Under the pieces are notes generated by a model. The model was not told the DNA's origin. It saw nothing but the letters and a program-made list of their open reading frames with translations, and did no database searches. Source: Pseudomonas fluorescens (GTDB lineage Bacteria; Pseudomonadota; Gammaproteobacteria; Pseudomonadales; Pseudomonadaceae). Taken from it: a DNA stretch of 64,000 bases. Within the stretch, counting starts at the first letter, position 1. Every line of letters begins with the position of its first letter. The stretch is from positions 62,001 through 126,000 of the forward strand of contig NZ_CABVHU010000015.1 of the NCBI RefSeq assembly GCF_902497855.1. The letters are read 5' to 3'. Shown here in pieces: positions 8,422 to 17,289 of the stretch. Position numbers and translations under genes: made by a program.

Positions 8422-9759
8422 TCAGGGCTTGGCGTTGGCGTAGAGATAGTCCGTGGCCAATGACGCCAGCGTTCGCACGCCGACCACCAACGCCGCCTCA
8501 TCCACAAAGAACCCCGGATTATGATTCGGCGCGGCCTTGCTCATGTCCTGGTCTTTAGGCGTGACCCCCAAAAATACAAACAACCCCGGCGCCTCTTTGG
8601 CGTAGAAGGAAAAGTCTTCGGCGCCACCCACCAAAGGCCCCTGCACCACATCGTCCTTGGCCGCCCAGCGCAAGGTCGGCAGCATTTTCTCGGTCAGCGC
8701 CGGGTTGTTGATCGTCGGGTCGTACTTCTCGATGATCGTCACTTCAGCCTTGGCGCCGCCGCTTTCGGCGATTTTCTCCACGGTCTGGCGTACGTCGGCG
8801 TGCAGCTTCTGGCGGATCCCGTAGTCATAGGAGCGGATGGTGCCGCTCATGTCCACGGACTCGGGGATGATGTTGTAGCGGGTGCCGCCGTTGATCGTGC
8901 CGATGCTGACCACCGACGGATAAGACGAGATGTCGGTACGGCGGCTGACCACGGTTTGCAGGCCGACGATGGTCTGCGCCCCGACGGTGATCGGGTCGAT
9001 ACCGTCCCACGGGCGTCCGGCGTGGGTCTGCTTGCCGAGAATCTTGATGCGCAGGTCATCGGAGCTGGCCAGGGTCGGACCCGGGCGATAGGCGATCCGG
9101 CCGGCGGGAACGCCGGCCCAGACGTGCAGGCCAAACACCGCGTCCGGTTTCGGCGATTTCATCACGCCTTCTTCGATCATCATTTTCGCGCCCCAGGTGT
9201 TTTTGCCGTCGGGGATGAAATCGCTCGGGCCTTCTTCTGCCGGCTGGAAATAGAACACCACCGTGCCGGGCAAGGTGTCGCGCATGCCGGTCAGGATTTT
9301 CGCCGTGCTCAGCAGGATGGCGGTGTGCGCGTCGTGGCCGCAAGCGTGCATCACGTCGACTTCTTTGCCGAGGTAGGTGCCCTTGGCTTTCGAGGCGAAA
9401 GGCAGGTCCGAGACTTCCTTGACCGGCAGCGCATCCATGTCGGCGCGCAACGCGACGGTCGGTCCGGGCAGGGCGCCTTTGAGAATGGCCACCACGCCAG
9501 TGCGGGCGACACCGGTTTTCACCTCCAGGCCCATGGCCTGGAGTTGCTTGGCGACCATTTCCGAGGTGCGCTTTTCGGTGTTGCCCAGTTCCGGGTGGGC
9601 GTGGAGGTCGCGGCGGGTTTCCAGCAGCTCGGGCTCCAGGGCCTTGGCCTGTTCGGCAATGTGCGTGCGCGCGCCTTCCAGCGTATCGGCGCTGGCGTGA
9701 CCGGCCAGCGCGCCGAACAGGGTCAGCAAGCAGGTTTGGGCAATGCGGGTCAGCTGCAT
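8422..9759 (-). CDS. M20-family metallo-amidohydrolase, exported
   Basis: A 445-residue protein of the M20D amidohydrolase/carboxypeptidase group. Metal-binding segments are LRADMDALP, HACGHDAHT and QPAEEG, with the C-terminal GGAEDFSFY. The N-terminus (MQLTRIAQTCLLTLFGALAGHASADT) looks like a cleavable signal peptide, so the enzyme is probably periplasmic. The ATG at 9759 is chosen because GAGAGA precedes it closely; an ATG four codons upstream is less well placed. Relatives hydrolyse N-acyl amino acids or hippurate-like amides. The substrate here is unknown. Confidence 0.9.
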   Translation of the reverse strand: MQLTRIAQTCLLTLFGALAGHASADTLEGARTHIAEQAKALEPELLETRRDLHAHPELGNTEKRTSEMVAKQLQAMGLEVKTGVARTGVVAILKGALPGPTVALRADMDALPVKEVSDLPFASKAKGTYLGKEVDVMHACGHDAHTAILLSTAKILTGMRDTLPGTVVFYFQPAEEGPSDFIPDGKNTWGAKMMIEEGVMKSPKPDAVFGLHVWAGVPAGRIAYRPGPTLASSDDLRIKILGKQTHAGRPWDGIDPITVGAQTIVGLQTVVSRRTDISSYPSVVSIGTINGGTRYNIIPESVDMSGTIRSYDYGIRQKLHADVRQTVEKIAESGGAKAEVTIIEKYDPTINNPALTEKMLPTLRWAAKDDVVQGPLVGGAEDFSFYAKEAPGLFVFLGVTPKDQDMSKAAPNHNPGFFVDEAALVVGVRTLASLATDYLYANAKP

Positions 9760-9810
9760 GGGTCTCTCCATGATTGTTGTTTTTTTGGCTTCAGTGCCAA
9801 CACGGTCCCC

Positions 9811-9900
9811 TGTAGGAGCTGGCTTGCCAGCGAAAGCGGTGTGTCAGTCGACACATGTATTAACCGACCCTCCGCCTTCGCTGGCAAGCCAGCTCCTACA
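9811..9900. repeat. REPIN (inverted REP pair)
   Basis: An inverted pair of the GGCTTGCCAGC-type REP in the gap between the amidohydrolase start and the mechanosensitive channel stop. Confidence 0.9.
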
Positions 9901-9956
9901 AGGGTTGCGGTGTCGGGGGGAATCGATGAAGGTCACCCGAGTGCTGGCGTTAAGTG

Positions 9957-12113
9957 CTATTCCTGCACCTGGCCGCCACCGGCCGTGATCACTTGCACGC
10001 TCATGCGTGGCGTCGCCAGATCGAGCCCGGCCTCATCCAGATGCCGCTTGAGCGACAGGTTGAACGCCCGGGAAACCTCCCACTGCTTGATCGGCGCGGT
10101 CTTGAACCGGGCGCGCAGGATCGCGTTGCCCGACTCGAAACTCTCGACGCCCTGGATCTCCAGAGGCGACCAGATATTGCGCCGTTGCAGCGGATCGGTG
10201 CGCATCTTCTGCCCGACGTCGCGCATCAGTTTGATCGCGTTATCGATGTCCATGTTGGACGGCACCGCCACCCGGAAGATCGCGTAGCCGAATTCCCGGG
10301 AGTAGTTCTTGATGCTTTTGATTTCGCTGAACGGAATGGTATGGACGATGCCGTCGATGTCCCGCAGGCGCACGGTGCGGATGGTCAGGCCTTCGACGGT
10401 GCCCAGGTGGCCGCCGACGTCCACGTAGTCGTCGATGGCCAGGGAGTCTTCGATGATGATGAACAGCCCGGTGATCAGGTCGGCGACCAGCGACTGGGCA
10501 CCGAAACCGATGGCCAGGCCGATCACCCCGGCACCGGCCAGCAGCGGCGTGACGTTCATGCCCATGTTGGCCAGGGCGACGATCAGCGCGATGATGAAAA
10601 TGGCCACGAACAGCACGTTGCGGATCAGCGGCATCATCGTCTGCGCGCGGGCATTGGCCAGGCCTTTGCGCGAGCGGGTGAGGGCGTGGTGCACGGCGGT
10701 GTCGCTGAGAATCCAGATCAGCCAGGCAAAAATCAGCGTGCCGCCGAGGCTGAACAATTTGACGCTGATTTCATGGCCTTCGCCTTCAGTGAAGGCGATG
10801 AACGACAGCCCCCAGACCCGCAGGCCGAGCTCGATGAAGGCCAGCCACACCAGCAGATGGGCGAGGGTGTAGAAGAAGCTTTTCAGGCGATCGGAGTACA
10901 GCGCATGACGCTTGGCGCTGCGCTGCGGCTTGAGGGAATGGCGGCGCACCAGCCCGTTGATGACCATGCACAACACCAGCAGCACGGTGCAGATCAGCGA
11001 CTGGCGCAATGCCGTGCTGGTGTCGCCGGCCGAGACGAACGTGGCGAACAGGGAAATGGCGACCAGCACCAGCGCCGGCACGTACCAGAAGGTGCCCAGG
11101 ATATCGATGGTGTCGCTCAGGGCGCGTCGGGTCAGGCGTCGGGACAGCGGTTGGTTGCGGATCAAATGGGCGATCGGGCGGCGGAACCGCAGGATGAACA
11201 ACCCCGTGGACAGCGCCGCCAGCACGTTGGCGATCGTCGCGGCGGTATGCGCCAGGTGAGTGCCGAGGCTGGCCACCAGTCGCGGGTCACTCAGGGCTTC
11301 ACCGAAGGCGGCGAAACTGCCGATCAGCCACAGCGGCCGAAAGGCCTGATGGCGCAGGATGTACAAGGCGCGGTGGCGGTGCGGGCCGTCGAGCACGGAA
11401 AACGCGATCACGCAGATCGCCGAGAAGCAGGTACCGACCACCAGCGCATAGGCCAGCACCATGGCCAGGCTTTTGCCCAGCGACGAGGGCAGGGCGTAGC
11501 TCATGTACACCGTGATGACCAGGGCAATCAGCCACGGCCCGAGTTTGCGCAGGGCAAAACGCAGCATGTCCAGGGCCCTGGGGTGTTGCGGCAGTTCTTC
11601 GGTCAGGCCGAAGCGCATCCGCACCCGGTGCCCGAGCCAGATCAGCGCGGCGGCCAGCAGGCTCCAGACCATCAGGATCATGGCGAAGGCAAAGATGATC
11701 GGCAGCCATTCATTGGCCGGCAACACCAGCGCCGCCAGTTCATCCTCGGCCAGTTCGAACTCTTGGGTCCAGCGCGTGAGCGGGCTGTCGGCGCCGGAAA
11801 ACTGTTTTTCGAAATTGGCCAGGGTGCCGCCGATCAGACCCAGAACGCCTTCTTCAGTGGCGGGCCGGGCTTTGAGGGTGGCATCGCGCAGTTTTTTCAG
11901 GTCGGTCAGCAACTGGGTCCGTTGCTGATCGTTCTCCAGCGACTTGATGACTTCGTCCAGGGACTGGCCCAGGGGTTCTTGCGCCTCGGGCTGGGTTTTC
12001 GCCGAACCGCCGAGCAAGCCCGGCAAACCGACCGCCTGGGCAGGGGCCAGCGGCAGCAGCGTCATCAGGCAGACGAAGAAAAGAGATGGCAGGGCAAAAA
12101 GACGAGCGAACAC
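9957..12113 (-). CDS. MscS-family mechanosensitive ion channel
   Basis: A large inner-membrane channel of about 718 residues. It has an N-terminal signal-like hydrophobic segment (ARLFALPSLFFVCLMTLLPLAPAQA), a periplasmic region, about ten membrane helices and a C-terminal MscS core. The pore-lining helix is recognisable as AGAGVIGLAIGFGAQSLV, followed by DLITGLFIIIEDSLAIDDYVDV and a soluble cytoplasmic beta domain. The GTG at 12113 is chosen because it places the signal segment at the N-terminus; the frame stays open upstream to 12257. The channel probably protects against hypo-osmotic shock. Confidence 0.88.
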   Translation of the reverse strand: MFARLFALPSLFFVCLMTLLPLAPAQAVGLPGLLGGSAKTQPEAQEPLGQSLDEVIKSLENDQQRTQLLTDLKKLRDATLKARPATEEGVLGLIGGTLANFEKQFSGADSPLTRWTQEFELAEDELAALVLPANEWLPIIFAFAMILMVWSLLAAALIWLGHRVRMRFGLTEELPQHPRALDMLRFALRKLGPWLIALVITVYMSYALPSSLGKSLAMVLAYALVVGTCFSAICVIAFSVLDGPHRHRALYILRHQAFRPLWLIGSFAAFGEALSDPRLVASLGTHLAHTAATIANVLAALSTGLFILRFRRPIAHLIRNQPLSRRLTRRALSDTIDILGTFWYVPALVLVAISLFATFVSAGDTSTALRQSLICTVLLVLCMVINGLVRRHSLKPQRSAKRHALYSDRLKSFFYTLAHLLVWLAFIELGLRVWGLSFIAFTEGEGHEISVKLFSLGGTLIFAWLIWILSDTAVHHALTRSRKGLANARAQTMMPLIRNVLFVAIFIIALIVALANMGMNVTPLLAGAGVIGLAIGFGAQSLVADLITGLFIIIEDSLAIDDYVDVGGHLGTVEGLTIRTVRLRDIDGIVHTIPFSEIKSIKNYSREFGYAIFRVAVPSNMDIDNAIKLMRDVGQKMRTDPLQRRNIWSPLEIQGVESFESGNAILRARFKTAPIKQWEVSRAFNLSLKRHLDEAGLDLATPRMSVQVITAGGGQVQE

Positions 12114-12190
12114 TAGGCGGTCAACCTCGGATGAGCGGATCGACCGAGTGTACGAGCCCGTCAAAATCAATGCGAGCCGGGGTTGAGGAT

Positions 12191-12367
12191 TTATTCGTTG
12201 AGTTTGGCGAGGATCTTGAACACCACGGTGGCGAGGATCGTCAGCATGCCGATCCACATCGCGAACACGCCGAGGTTCTTGTCGCGGAAATTGAAGCCGA
12301 TTGCCAGCATGATCATCCCGGCGAGAATCGGGATCAGCATGGCGTGGAACGAAGACATCGTGATCAT
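12191..12367 (-). CDS. 58-residue hydrophobic membrane protein
   Basis: A small gene read directly from the complement strand. It starts at ATG 12367 (MITMSSFHAMLIPILAGMIM) and ends with KILAKLNE at the TAA at 12191. Two hydrophobic segments flank a short charged turn (FNFRDKNLG), as expected for a two-helix inner-membrane hairpin. AAGG lies about 10 bases upstream. It sits 77 bases before the MscS gene on the same strand and may be cotranscribed with it. No family is recognised. Confidence 0.6.
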   Translation of the reverse strand: MITMSSFHAMLIPILAGMIMLAIGFNFRDKNLGVFAMWIGMLTILATVVFKILAKLNE

Positions 12368-12417
12368 GGGCGACTGCCTTGTCGAAGGGGATGATTGAAG
12401 TCTAGGTGGCTTTTGAA

Positions 12418-12675
12418 CTGTAGGAGCAAGCTTGCTCCTACAGGTTTACGCGAATCCCTGTAGGAGCAAGCTTGCTCGCGATGGGCGTGAACGATAACGC
12501 TCGAAACCTGGCACCCCGTGGCGCTCTCAGGTTCTTCGCGAGCAGGCTCGCTCCTACAGGTTTACGCAAATCCCTGTAGGAGCGAGCTTGCTCGCGATGG
12601 ACGTGAACGATAACGCTTGAAGCCTGACACCCCGTGGCGCTCTCAGGTTCTTCGCGAGCAAGCTCGCTCCTACAA
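12418..12675. repeat. REP cluster with a perfect palindrome and a 116-bp tandem duplication
   Basis: Five REP elements fill this gene-free stretch. Bases 12418-12443 form a perfect 26-base palindrome centred on AAGCTT. Bases 12441-12556 and 12557-12672 are two copies of one 116-base unit with several substitutions; each holds a forward REP (gcttgctcgcgatgg), a spacer with aacgataacgct and gtggcgctctcagg, and a reverse REP. No coding sequence is seen from 12368 to 12688. Confidence 0.9.
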
Positions 12676-12688
12676 GGGTCATGGGCGG

Positions 12689-13978
12689 TTACGGCAACTC
12701 GCGGCAGGCGTAGAACGCGCCCAGCACCTTGACCAGGTGCGCCAGGTCATGGCTGCCGCACAGCTCGCGGATCGAGTGCATGGCGAACGTCGGCAAGCCG
12801 ATGTCGACGGTGCGCACGCCCAGGTGGCTGGCGGTGATCGGGCCGATGGTCGAGCCGCAGCCCATGTCGCTGCGCACCACGAAGCTCTGCACCGGGACTT
12901 CTTCGGCCATGCACAGATGGCGGAAGAACCCGGCGGTTTCGCTGTTGGTGGCGTAGCGCTGGTTGCTGTTGACCTTGATCACCGGGCCGGCATTGAGTTT
13001 CGGGCCGTGGTTGGCGTCGTGCTTGTCGGCGTAGTTGGGGTGCACGCCGTGGGCGTTGTCGGCCGAGACCAGCAGGGATCTCTGAATGGTCCGTACGAAC
13101 TCATCACCTTCGGGCAGCAGGCGACGCAAGGTTTGCTCGAGCATCGGGCCATCGGCACCGCAGGCGGAGCTGGAGCCGACTTCTTCGTGGTCATTGCAGA
13201 CCAGCACGCAGGTTTCGTCGGTCTCGGTCGTCAGCAAGGCTTGCAGGCCGGCGTAGCACGACAGCAGGTTGTCCAGGCGCGCGCCGGCGATGAAGTCGCC
13301 ATGCAGGCCAATGATCGCGGCGCTCTGGGTATCGTAGAAGCTCAGCTCGTAATCGAGCACCACGTCGGCGTTCAGCCCATGCTCGAGGGTGAGCTGGTTG
13401 GTGAGCACGGCGCGGAAGTCGACCCGTTCGTCACCGGCAAATTGCGCGAGGATCGGTGGCAGCTCGGTCTGGGCGTTGATGGCCCAACCCATGTTGGCTT
13501 CGCGATTGAGGTGAATGGCCAGGTTCGGGATCGTGGCGATCGGTGCCTTGAAGTCGACCAACTGACTCTCGACCTTGCCGTCGCGGCGGAAGGTCACGCG
13601 CCCGGCCAGCGACAGGTCGCGATCGAACCACGGCGCCAGCAGCGCGCCGCCATACACTTCCACGCCCAGTTGCCAGAAGCCCTGGCGTTGCAGTTCCGGC
13701 TGGGGCTTGACCCGCAGGCAGGGGCTGTCGGTGTGGGCGCCGACCAGGCGAATCCCGCCGTGCAGCGGCGAATGACGGCCCATCTTGATCGCGACGATCG
13801 AAGAGTCGTTACGGGTGACGTAGTAGCGACCATGGGTTTCGGTGGTCCATGGCTCGCGCTCGTCCAGGCGTTGAAAGCCCGCCGCTTCCAGGCGCTGAAC
13901 AAGGCTGGCGGTGGCATGAAAGGGGGTAGGGGAGGCCTTGAGGAAGTCGATCAGGCCTTGGTTCAACTCTTCGCGCAT
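12689..13978 (-). CDS. apeB: M18-family aminopeptidase
   Basis: A 429-residue M18 metalloaminopeptidase (aspartyl aminopeptidase family). Metal ligands are in GAHTDSPCL near residue 81, ARLDNLLS, NDHEEVGSSS and the C-terminal MHSIRE block. The enzyme is cytoplasmic, uses dinuclear zinc and removes N-terminal residues from peptides. The length and the start MREELNQGLIDFL match the family. It is transcribed alone, with a REP cluster after its stop. Confidence 0.95.
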   Translation of the reverse strand: MREELNQGLIDFLKASPTPFHATASLVQRLEAAGFQRLDEREPWTTETHGRYYVTRNDSSIVAIKMGRHSPLHGGIRLVGAHTDSPCLRVKPQPELQRQGFWQLGVEVYGGALLAPWFDRDLSLAGRVTFRRDGKVESQLVDFKAPIATIPNLAIHLNREANMGWAINAQTELPPILAQFAGDERVDFRAVLTNQLTLEHGLNADVVLDYELSFYDTQSAAIIGLHGDFIAGARLDNLLSCYAGLQALLTTETDETCVLVCNDHEEVGSSSACGADGPMLEQTLRRLLPEGDEFVRTIQRSLLVSADNAHGVHPNYADKHDANHGPKLNAGPVIKVNSNQRYATNSETAGFFRHLCMAEEVPVQSFVVRSDMGCGSTIGPITASHLGVRTVDIGLPTFAMHSIRELCGSHDLAHLVKVLGAFYACRELP

Positions 13979-14053
13979 AAGTAGCTCCAGACAGCAGTGG
14001 AGCCAGTTTAACGTATTGGTCGGGGGCTTTGGGCCTGACGTGTACCGCTCAGG

Positions 14054-15157
14054 TCAGCTCGCCGCCCCGACCCGGTTTTTCAGGTACTGCATGATGATCC
14101 GCTCATCCTCGGGCTTTTCCGGCCGGGGCAGTTGCGCGGGCCAGCCCTGCTTCGTCTCCAGCAGCTTTTTCTGACGGCTGCGGTCCCAGCGGAGAATCTC
14201 CCGGGAGGCGCTTTCCCACCACTCGTGACGGCAAGCCGCGTGGTACGGGTGATCGGGTGCTGCGCTGCCGTACAGCAGATCGCGTCCGACCTTTCTCAGC
14301 GGGCCGCTCTGGTGACGTAGCTTCCATTTTATTTTCAGCCGCTGCCAGGCCGGAGGAAAGGGTTTCACCCGCGGCACATCACGGCACAGTTCGACCAGGT
14401 TCTGACTGAATGCCTCGCCATGCCGAGTGAAGAACAGCGCCTGCATCGCGTGGAAAAAGCGTTTATCGGCAAAGTAGTGATAGATGGACTTGCTGGTTTC
14501 ACCCACAGGCTTGCCGTGCAGGGCGAACGACAGGGCGATCTGCTCGATGGTATGAATATCGAAGCCGTCGCGGGTCCATTCGTCGATGAAGCGGATGGAC
14601 GCGTCGAACAGCGCCGTATCGCAATCGGTCACGCCGCACACGCCGCTATTGAACAGCTTGAAACCGTTATTCGCGCTAACGCCGTGAGCGCGCAGGCAAT
14701 CGCCGAGCTTCACATAGTCAGGGCGTTCGTGGACGTTTTTCCAGTCGTATTCAAACCGGTCCATCAAGTACTGCCCAGGCTCGATCCGCTCGAGTATCTG
14801 CATCGGATCGCGGGTGAACAAGGTATCGGTGTCGACGAACAGGGTCTTTTGCGCCAGCGTCAGCCCATAGGCGATCGCGCAGGCCTTGCGACGATGGTGA
14901 TAGCCGTTTGCGCCTTGCCACAGGTCCAGGGTTTCCTGGGTCAGGGGGACGGTTTCCACTGGCCAGCCGGCATAGTCCTGCGGACGATCCGTGAGGATTC
15001 TGATGCTCGGCAGCTTGCCGTTCGTGGCGTGGGACAGTGCGGTCAAGATACTGAACTTGGCTTCCCGCCGGTACACGTCATGGTCGCCGTAGATCAGGTA
15101 AAGCAGCTGGTGTCGGGTTTTTTCGACGGGTATCGCCAGGCAATCGGTACAACTCAT
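14054..15157 (-). CDS. Glycosyltransferase-like protein with a DTD motif
   Basis: A 367-residue soluble protein. The N-terminal half resembles a GT-A glycosyltransferase: LLYLIYGDHDVYRREAKFS at the start, IRILTDRP near residue 53, and a DxD-like metal motif FVDTDTLF near residue 110. Further on, LFNSGVCGV recalls GT8-type acceptor loops. No signal peptide or membrane segment is visible. It lies 34 bases downstream of rluA on the same strand. The sugar donor and acceptor are unknown. Confidence 0.6.
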   Translation of the reverse strand: MSCTDCLAIPVEKTRHQLLYLIYGDHDVYRREAKFSILTALSHATNGKLPSIRILTDRPQDYAGWPVETVPLTQETLDLWQGANGYHHRRKACAIAYGLTLAQKTLFVDTDTLFTRDPMQILERIEPGQYLMDRFEYDWKNVHERPDYVKLGDCLRAHGVSANNGFKLFNSGVCGVTDCDTALFDASIRFIDEWTRDGFDIHTIEQIALSFALHGKPVGETSKSIYHYFADKRFFHAMQALFFTRHGEAFSQNLVELCRDVPRVKPFPPAWQRLKIKWKLRHQSGPLRKVGRDLLYGSAAPDHPYHAACRHEWWESASREILRWDRSRQKKLLETKQGWPAQLPRPEKPEDERIIMQYLKNRVGAAS

Positions 15158-15190
15158 CCGGATGACTATCCTTTCTCTGAAGCGGTGTGC

Positions 15191-15826
15191 TTAAAACGGT
15201 GCCGGGCATTCGAAGCGCAAGCGTTCGCCGGTTTGCGGATGGGTGAAGCCGAGCATGCTGGCGTGCAGGCAAAGGCGCGGCCAGGCGGCCAGGGCCTGTT
15301 CGTGCGCATAGAGCCCGTCACCCAGCAGTGGGTGACCGATGGACAGCATGTGCACGCGCAGTTGATGGGAGCGGCCGGTGATCGGTGTCAGTTCGACGCG
15401 GCACCAGTCACCGCACCGTTCCAGCACTCGCCAGAAGGTCAGGGCATGCTTGCCGAACTCATGGTCCACCACGTGGCGCGGCTTGGTCGGCGGGTCGTAA
15501 CGCAGCGGCAGATCGATACTGCCACTGTCGAGTTCCGGTTGGCCCCAGCACAATGCGGTGTAGGCTTTTTCGGTTTCGCGGTCGTGAAATTGCCGAGACA
15601 GCTCGCGATGGGTGTCCGGATCCCGGGCCAGCAGAATGATGCCGGACGTTTCCCAATCCAGGCGATGGACGATTCGCGCTTCCGGGTAGCCGTTTTCTTG
15701 CAGTCGGGTAATCAGGCAGTCCTTGTTGTCGTCGGCCCGACCAGGGACGGAGAGCAACAGGGTCGGTTTATCCACCACCAGTACGGCGGCGTCCTGATGG
15801 ATGATGCGGATGTTGGACAACGGCAT
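15191..15826 (-). CDS. rluA: RluA-family 23S rRNA/tRNA pseudouridine synthase
   Basis: A 211-residue pseudouridine synthase lacking an S4 domain, the size and architecture of RluA, which modifies U746 of 23S rRNA and U32 of some tRNAs. The catalytic motif is HRLDWETSGIILLARD near residue 54, with the catalytic Asp in RLD. ITGRSHQLRVHM and LHASMLGF are the later conserved blocks. The exact target set is inferred from the family. Confidence 0.9.
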   Translation of the reverse strand: MPLSNIRIIHQDAAVLVVDKPTLLLSVPGRADDNKDCLITRLQENGYPEARIVHRLDWETSGIILLARDPDTHRELSRQFHDRETEKAYTALCWGQPELDSGSIDLPLRYDPPTKPRHVVDHEFGKHALTFWRVLERCGDWCRVELTPITGRSHQLRVHMLSIGHPLLGDGLYAHEQALAAWPRLCLHASMLGFTHPQTGERLRFECPAPF

Positions 15827-15881
15827 TAAAACAGCCTCGTAACAAATGCCAACGGCGGCTCGATCACCTGTACGCCCCTTT

Positions 15882-15970
15882 CTGTAGGAGCCGGCTTGCT
15901 GGCGATGCGGGCAACGCGGTGTTACTGATACACCGCGTTGATGCTATCGCCAGCAAGCCGGCTCCTACAG
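15882..15970. repeat. REPIN (inverted REP pair)
   Basis: An inverted pair of the GCCGGCTTGCTGGC-type REP between minE and rluA. The loop itself contains another inverted repeat, CAACGCGGTG / CACCGCGTTG, so the whole element can fold into one long hairpin. Confidence 0.9.
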
Positions 15971-16020
15971 GATAAAGGGCGCCCGATTGATCGAGCCGCC
16001 GTGGCTCCTTTCGGATCGAC

Positions 16021-16275
16021 TCAGCGATCCGGCAGGGTGATATTGAGTTCCAGAATCGAGCAGCTGCCCTGGTTTTCCAGCGCGACGTGCACGTCATCGG
16101 ACCCGATATTGACGTACTTGCGGATCACTTCCACCAGTTCCTTCTGCAAGGCTGGCAAGTAGTCCGGCGTACTGCGTTGACCGCGTTCATGCGCCACGAT
16201 GATCTGTAGACGCTCTTTCGCTACCGAGGCAGTGCTTGGCTTCTTGTTGGCACGAAAGAAGTCAAAAATGTTCAT
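16021..16275 (-). CDS. minE: Cell division topological specificity factor MinE
   Basis: An 84-residue MinE. The N-terminal membrane-targeting and MinD-binding region (MNIFDFFRANKKPSTASVAKERLQI) is followed by the dimerising topological-specificity domain with VEVIRKYVNIGSDDV. It stimulates MinD ATPase to drive pole-to-pole oscillation and place the division site. Its ATG directly abuts the minD stop codon (TAAATG), so the two are translationally coupled. Confidence 0.97.
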   Translation of the reverse strand: MNIFDFFRANKKPSTASVAKERLQIIVAHERGQRSTPDYLPALQKELVEVIRKYVNIGSDDVHVALENQGSCSILELNITLPDR

Positions 16276-17088
16276 TTACCTACCTCCAAACAGGCGCTCG
16301 AAGAACCCCTTCTTCGTGACATCGAGGAAGCGATGTTCCACGGTTTTACCCAGCAGGCGATCGACTGCATCGCTGTACGCCTGGCCGGCGTCGCTCTGAT
16401 CGTCGAGAATCACCGGCACGCCGGAGTTGGAAGCCTTGAGTACCGCCTGGGATTCCGGAATGACACCCAGCAGGGCGACCGCCAGGATTTCCTTGACGTC
16501 TTCGACGCCGAGCATTTCGCCGTCACTGACCCGTTGTGGGTTGTAACGGGTCAACAACAAGTGTTCCTTGATCGGATCTTCGCCCTTTTCCGCGCGGCGC
16601 GACTTGCTGGCCAGCAGGCCGAGCATGCGGTCCGAGTCACGTACCGAGGACACTTCCGGGTTGGTCACGATGATCGCTTCATCGGCGAAATACATCGCCA
16701 GGTGAGCACCTTTCTCGATGCCGGCCGGGGAGTCGCAGACGACGAATTCGAAGTCTTCCTTGAGCGCCATCAGGACCTTTTCCACGCCTTCGACAGTCAG
16801 CGCGTCTTTGTCGCGGGTCTGACTGGCGGCCAGTACGTAGAGGTTTTCCAGGCGCTTGTCTTTGATCAGCGCCTGCTGCAGGTTGGCTTCGCCGTTCACG
16901 ACATTGACGAAGTCATACACCACGCGGCGCTCGCAACCCATGATCAGGTCGAGGTTACGCAGGCCGACGTCGAAGTCGACGATGACTGTTTTGTGACCAC
17001 GCAGAGCGAGGCCGGTACCGATAGCGGCGCTGGTGGTGGTCTTACCCACACCACCCTTGCCGGATGTAACCACGAGAATCTTGGCCAA
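16276..17088 (-). CDS. minD: Septum site-determining ATPase MinD
   Basis: A 270-residue ParA/MinD-family ATPase with the deviant Walker A motif KGGVGKTT at residues 11-18, VDFDVGLRNLD, the CDSPAGIEKGAH block and a C-terminal amphipathic membrane-targeting helix (KKGFFERLFGGR). It recruits MinC to the membrane away from mid-cell. Gene order is minC-minD-minE on the minus strand, with a 201-base gap between minC and minD that contains no gene. Confidence 0.98.
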   Translation of the reverse strand: MAKILVVTSGKGGVGKTTTSAAIGTGLALRGHKTVIVDFDVGLRNLDLIMGCERRVVYDFVNVVNGEANLQQALIKDKRLENLYVLAASQTRDKDALTVEGVEKVLMALKEDFEFVVCDSPAGIEKGAHLAMYFADEAIIVTNPEVSSVRDSDRMLGLLASKSRRAEKGEDPIKEHLLLTRYNPQRVSDGEMLGVEDVKEILAVALLGVIPESQAVLKASNSGVPVILDDQSDAGQAYSDAVDRLLGKTVEHRFLDVTKKGFFERLFGGR

Positions 17089-17289
17089 GGTGTTTCACCC
17101 CTAAGGAAAAAGGACATTTAGCCCCTGAAAAACATCTCTTGAAAAACTACTGCAGTCGGACAGCCTTGGCTGGAATCCGGTTCAGAGCGGCACTTACTTG
17201 CGGTAAACACTACTTGTAGCCTTTTTCCTACTTCGTTTGAGCCGTTTTCGCTGCGTTTTAGAGATGTTTGGAAAATGCGGCAGTATCCG

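Noticed and set aside
6612..8507. A 631-codon minus-strand frame opposite the helicase gene
   Set aside because: Antisense shadow. The plus-strand frame has every DEAD-box motif.
9954..12116. A 720-codon plus-strand frame opposite the MscS gene
   Set aside because: Its product is a Gln/Asp/Arg-rich low-complexity string caused by high-GC codon bias on the opposite strand. The MscS frame has clear helices and motifs.
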